Of a stretch of DNA of 64,000 nucleotides, positions 59,391 through 64,000 are shown in pieces; the stretch's first letter is position 1, and every line of letters starts with the position of its first letter. The translations under genes and the position numbers were made by a program. The DNA comes from Torreya grandis (Eukaryota; Streptophyta; Pinopsida; Cupressales; Taxaceae), in contig JARHVA010000223.1 in NCBI GenBank assembly GCA_037957365.1, forward strand, positions 3,033,501 to 3,097,500, read 5' to 3'. The notes below the pieces were generated by a model, which did no database searches, was not told the origin of the DNA, and saw nothing but the letters and a program-made list of their open reading frames with translations.

Positions 59391-59880
59391 ATTCCTAGCT
59401 CTTCATTTTGATAAGTAGACGTTCATAACTAATGGATTAAGTGTATCTTTTCTTACTTATATTAATTCTATATTGTCTTGAATAGAATTATATTTGATTG
59501 CTTATTATCTTCCCCGTTTGTGCCACAAGCTTTGGTGAGCACTAGATTAGCTTATATGTTCATTTACTAGATTAGCTTGTATGTTTGTTTAGTAGATTAG
59601 TTAATTTCCATTCATCACATTACAAGACCTAACTAGGGTTATTACATCATGACATTTGAATAGAGGCCTTGGAAATCTTTCCTTTTCCACTGTGTAGTAA
59701 TAGATCCCTTAGTTAGGTTTAGCGGATCCATAATTGGTCATAACCCCAATAAAATAAAGTATTACTAAGTAGATTGTTAGTTGATTATTTTCTCTAAGCT
59801 TAGATATTACTGAGTAACATAAGTTTTAGATCTATCTTATTTTGATTTCATATATTCTTGTGAACCCAACGTGAATCTAA

Positions 59881-61010
59881 CCCTTGAAATTTTTAATTTT
59901 CATTGACAATCAACAGGATTGAGCATGTTGAACTAGTTTTATTATTTGTGCATAGATTTTCAACTAGGTTGAGCCTGTCAACCTAGTTTTATTTTTTGTG
60001 TGCAAGTTTTCAACTAGGTTGAGCCTATCAACATACTTTTGTATTGTGTGTAGGATAAAAAACTTGCCTAGATGACCCAGTTAAACAATAATTCAACATT
60101 CTTGGGAAAAACTACTAAATTGACCTAGTCGATCTTGTTTTATATTCCAGGGTCACTCTTACAAACCTAGTAATTTAATTTTATCAATTATCAAAAATTT
60201 TAATTTCTACTTCTTAGTAAAATCAACCAATACTTCAAATTTCTCTTCTATTTTTGCTAGTTTTTCAATTTTGTTAAAATTATATACACAACCAACTAGA
60301 TCAATCTGGTTGACCTAGTTTGTTTTAGATTTTTTTAGAATTCAACTAGATCGAGCTGGTTGCCCTAGTTTTTTAAGATTATTTTTAGATTTTTAATTTT
60401 ATTTTCAAAATTTAACTAGATTGACTAGCTGACTTCATAGGAATCAGTCGATCTAGTATAATTTCATCTTACTATTTTTTCTCCAAAAATCAACTAGATC
60501 AATTTGGTTGACTCTATAGGTCCTAGCTGACATAGTTTAGTAGGTGGCCATCCTAGTTTGTTTTGCCTCTATTTTTAGACACAATTCAACAAGTGGCCAA
60601 GTTAGTTCATCTAGTGGCTGACCTAGTTTTTTTTCTATTTTTAGACATAATTCAATAGGTGGCCGACTTAGTTTAGTAGGTGGTTGACCTAGTTTGTTTT
60701 TTCCTATGTTTTCATACATATTTCAGTAGGTTGCTGATTTAGTTCAATAGGTGGCCAACCTAGTTTGTTTTGTCTCTATTTTTAGACATAACTCATAGGT
60801 GGCCAACTTATTTCAGTATGTTACCAACCTAGTTTAGTAGGTGGCCAACCTAGTTTAGTAACTAATACATTTATAATTATGTCTTCTTTTTAGCATCTAA
60901 TTAGTCAAGAACATTGCATAATCAAAGATTTAGATCAAAACCTCACTTATATTATCACTTCAAATGAAACTATTGAATTCCTTCCTTCATGTCTTCCTAA
61001 TCCCAATCCA
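59881..61010 (+). repeat. Leader of element 3b with arrays of a CAACTAGGTTGACCTAG-type motif
   Basis: Two sub-arrays are visible. At about 59920-60060, 55-60-bp units carry TTTTCAACTAGGTTGAGCCT then (G/A)TCAAC(C/A)TA(G/C)TTTT. At about 60530-60860, units carry GTAGGTGGCCAACCTAGTTT followed by a TTTTAGACATAATTCA filler. In between are single copies around 60120, 60300, 60360, 60420 and 60490. This is non-coding. Confidence 0.75.
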
Positions 61011-61322
61011 ATGACTACATCATGTAATACAGCTGAGGTTACATACCTTAGTCCTCCTCCTACTACTAATGTTGGGAATCCTCCACCTAACAATCCCTCC
61101 CCTACTACCAATATAGGGAATGCTCCTCCTACCAACACTAACATTCCTACCACTATAAATCTTACTCTTGCCATTGATACAACTCAAATTATTGCTCAAA
61201 TGATTCAATAAATGAATGTTATGCAAACAACTAACAATTTTTAAATGATTTAAATGCAATCTCATATCTTACAAATGACTAGTCAACCACATCAAGTCAT
61301 CATGGTTGTTTCACATAAATTT
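61011..61322 (+). pseudogene. Truncated gag start of element 3b
   Basis: The plus-strand frame from 61011 reads MTTSCNTAEVTYLSPPPTTN, a Pro/Thr/Asn-rich stretch, then NLTLAIDTTQIIAQMIQ and, past single stops at probable Gln codons, MNVMQTTNNF and MQSHILQM. The corresponding reverse-strand segment at 33860-34070 in element 3a is homologous. It ends at 61322 where the family-Z LTR begins. Only the N-terminus of Gag is left. Confidence 0.65.
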
Positions 61323-62664
61323 TGTTTTATTTCTTAAGAAGAAAGTTGTAAAACTTAAAATAAGGGTGAGGTTAGTAGAACCTAGATTTTGTTTGCACTC
61401 TGTAATCCAGATGGTTGTAGATAATACTCTTTGGCTTGGGAGGAATGACCTGCTGATAAGAAAACACTAAAGAAATGGTTGATTAGTTAGAGAGTAGGGT
61501 TGATTGATCTAAGAAGCACAAGATTCCTTGGAGGCTATCAATCCACACTTTTAAACAATCAAGTTCTGAAAATGAAAGATAAATTGCTTGCATAAATAAT
61601 AGAATATATTGAAACTAAGTACAATAAGTGATCAAAAAGAGATAAATTTGACTAATTATAACAATAAATAATTGGATATTAATGCTAAATGAATTAGATG
61701 TGCTTAAAAAATAGCGTGATATTCTGTGATCAAGAAGAAATTTATAAAGTGGGATTTGGTAGGGGTCTAATAGATGGAATTGACTTGCTATTTGGAATTA
61801 TCATACAGTGACCATCGACAGTAGGGTGACCTATCAGCAGTTAGGTAACCATCAGCGGTTGAGTGACTATTGGTGGTTAGGGGCAAACCATCATTGGTTA
61901 AGTGACCATCGATGGTTACTATTAGATTTAGCTTAGGTAAGGGTAGGTCTGGTTGGGAAGGTGGTTGAGTGATTTTGGGAGGGGAGTTTAGGCTGGAGGC
62001 TAGTTGTGAGATAGAGAGGAATATTCAAGACTGTTTGGTTAGGAAAGAAATAAAAGAACTAATTACTGAAAATAGATACTTAGATTTTTTGTTGTTGATC
62101 TAAAGAATGTTGAGGTGTGTGGCTGAAAAATCATTATGGAGCCTAGATAAATTATGGTAGAGTGTTAGTGTCTTGGCTATGATTGATGAATTACAATGTT
62201 TATGCTCTCTATCACGCTCATTAGAATTTTTCTTGGATTCATCATAAGAAGACCTACAAAATAAGTTATGGTACAAGAAGCTCTGATAATTACTGATGAT
62301 CTTTTTCACCTCTTCCTCCTCTATTTTATAGAAGGAAGAGAGAGGTGGAACAATAAGTTCAACAAGAGGTTTAACAAGGTGTCTAATTTTAGCCTTAACA
62401 TGCATTGATCACACACACAGATCAAATAGCTAAAAATAAAAAATTAAGTTGGAGTTGAGCTAGAGTTAAGCTAGAGTTAACCCTTAAGGTGGTTAAAGGT
62501 TGACCATTGGTGGTTGATGAGACAAATGTGGAATGATCAGAGTTATTCAAGTTGACTTAGGTTTGTAGGGTAATGGTCAGGAAGTGGTCCCAAGGTGGTC
62601 TCAAGATGGTTTAAGGGTTAGCGCAACATTTAGAACCATAGTGTACAATTTTTTAGTGTCTACA
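61323..62664 (-). repeat. 3' LTR of family-Z element (right copy), 1342 bp
   Basis: Reverse complement starts TGTAGACACT and ends AATAAAACA; homologous to 1915-3209. TATA box TATAAAAT is at 62322-62331 (reverse strand). It contains a dense run of the palindromic motif at 61803-61925. It is inserted in the gag of element 3b. Confidence 0.8.
61803..61925 (-). repeat. Array of six GACCATCGATGGTTA-type motifs in the Z LTR
   Basis: Six diverged copies spaced about 16-25 bp apart, the last being GTGACCATCGATGGTTACTA. The left LTR copy has only two such motifs, at about 2090 and 2680. Confidence 0.8.
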
Positions 62665-62679
62665 TTTTCCCCCTTTTTG
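62665..62679 (-). promoter_or_regulatory. Polypurine tract of family-Z element (right copy)
   Basis: Reverse strand CAAAAAGGGGGAAAA directly before the LTR start. Confidence 0.8.
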
Positions 62680-64000
62680 TTATACAATTTATATCAACAA
62701 GCTGTAAAAAAAAAATGGATGGCAGGTCAAAGGTTCAACTGGACCAAGGATGGGAGGAGGTATTCCTCCTCAAACTAAGAATTGATGAGGTGAAATAGAA
62801 TTTGATGTGAGTTTGACAAGTGGTGAAGTGGGTGATAACATTGGTTAGAGTGGGCATCGAGGTGCAAACATGTGCACTAAATGTGACTAAATATAATAAC
62901 ACATATCATGCATAAACTAAATTACCATGGTTTAAGTAGTTGGTAAAATAGGTGGTACTAGAAGGACAAGTGATAAGTAGACCAAGTGACCACATTTGGG
63001 CATAACAATTAGGTTGTACTTGTAAATGCAAGTCTTCTACACAAGTTAAGTTTATTCATAGGTATCTAGGGAAGGAAGTACTCCTAGGAAGACATAATTG
63101 GGTTGGTGTGTAAAAGTGGCACAGGTAAAAGTTGTTTAATATGGTAATGTATTCATAGTGGTCAAAGTGACCAAGGCAAGGTCATCATAAAACATGTGAA
63201 AATTAGGCCAAAATGACAAATTTCAAGGTTGAGGTGGTTGGTTTGTTGGGTGGAGTAGGTAATCTCCATTGGTATGTAGTTGGTAATGATAAGGGTATAA
63301 GTGGCTAACAAATATTTTGGTCATGGTTGGAAATGATAAGTTAGGTTGGAAAAATATTTTTAAGGAGGTCGACCATTGATGGTCATGGTCAATTGTCAGT
63401 GGTCACCTAACAACCATCGATGGTTGGATGTCAGCCCTAAAAAGGTGAGGTTAAATTTTTTCCAAGGGTTTTATTTATTCATTTAAACATTACAACCCAT
63501 GGTGATTATCTATTAGCTAGTGTGAAAAAATGATGATGGTTGGAGTTATTGTTAGTGATTGAGTGAGTGGAGTGATTGTTGGGTGATTAAGGGTGATTAA
63601 ATGTTGACTAAGGTTGATTGGTTGAAGATATTTGACCTAAGAGGATGTAGAGAGGATGAGGGAGAGTGTGGGGTATGATGGCAGTTCAAAAGGCACCTCC
63701 ACATTGATGGTTGAAAAATGAGGTAGGTAGTGCACTTGTATTTGGTAGTTTTAAAATTGAATCTGTTTGTTGTTGTTGTTATTGTTTAGGGATATGGATG
63801 GGTAGATTTAGGCATTGTGAAAATATGTAGGGGGGAGGTTTGAGGGTGAGAATGTGGTAGATGGGTAGGAGTTAAGTAGAGTAAGGTTAAAATGGTATTG
63901 AATTATTGTTTGGTTGATTATATGTAGAGAATAGAGGGTGAAGGTTAGGGTTTGCCCATTGTCAGTCACTATATAGTGACCATCAGTGGTCTCTATTAAT
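62680..64000 (-). mobile_element. 3' internal end of family-Z element (right copy)
   Basis: Reverse complement matches 1-1914 in blocks (for example TTCACCTCATCAATTCTTAG then TTTGAGGAGGAATACCTC). It has palindromic motifs at 63365-63432 and 63955-63995. The plus strand here is almost free of C (one C in 63781-63900), mirroring the G-poor strand of the left copy. The coding part lies right of the window. Confidence 0.7.

Larger units (their letters stand above)
58639..59880 (+). repeat. 5' LTR of element 3b (approximate ends)
   Basis: Same sequence family as 36330-37515 in the opposite orientation: TGTATACACATGATATTTTT start, AGTGCATGCCTTAAAGGGTA, GGGAAAGGGGTTGGCAGA, TATA box, CACCATTGGCTAAGGGAGAG and AAGGTAAGTAT. 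The inner end is placed near GTGAACCCAACGTGAATC (59861) by comparison only. Confidence 0.65.

Noticed and set aside
61011..61211. Pro/Thr-rich ORF as an extensin-like host gene
   Set aside because: It is homologous to the gag start of element 3a and lies right after a leader with the family arrays.

Overview
The window looks like intergenic heterochromatin from a seed plant with a large, repeat-rich genome; a gymnosperm is plausible but not proven. It is AT-rich, dominated by nested and decayed LTR retrotransposons, and holds one recognisable host gene with a 2.8-kb first intron. I see no bacterial features (operons, Shine-Dalgarno sites), no CRISPR array and no tRNA or rRNA gene.

Layout, left to right. 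(1) 1-3209: 3' end and 3' LTR of a plus-strand element, family Z, carrying many copies of a palindrome near ACCATCGATGGT. (2) 3210-32381: a plus-strand Ty3/Gypsy element of the Tat clade (element 2), without a recognisable 5' LTR. It is interrupted at 4843-18888 by a minus-strand Gypsy element (element 1) with three LTRs (A, B, C), B and C being head-to-tail with a 6-bp spacer. Element 1 has an unidentified third coding region after its integrase. (3) 32382-37515: minus-strand gag, leader and 5' LTR of another family (element 3a). (4) 38554-46663: a minus-strand chromovirus (element 4) with exact 5-bp target duplications. A 2.63-kb non-autonomous LTR element (element 5), also with an exact target duplication, sits inside its 5' LTR. 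(5) 46915-47330: tail of a plus-strand chromovirus (element 6). (6) 48150-49251: a minus-strand LINE-like fragment with an endonuclease-like end. (7) 49260-55350: a gene island with a three-copy tandem repeat, a SINE with a 16-bp target duplication, and a minus-strand three-exon gene for a small SAM-domain protein. (8) 55735-55857: a 43-bp tandem repeat, followed by unassigned sequence. (9) 58639-61322: plus-strand 5' LTR, leader and gag start of element 3b, the same family as 3a in the opposite orientation. (10) 61323-64000: minus-strand 3' LTR and 3' internal end of a second family-Z element, inserted into the gag of 3b.

The retroelements are mostly dead: reading frames are broken by stops and frameshifts, often where Gln or Trp codons would be expected, as methylated cytosine decay would produce. 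Points that merit follow-up are the chromovirus/non-autonomous pair (elements 4 and 5), the third coding region of element 1, the tandem LTRs, the short palindromic arrays in two LTR families, and the SAM gene, whose second intron lacks a normal AG acceptor. Coordinates of LTR ends with target duplications are exact; domain boundaries in decayed coding regions are approximate.
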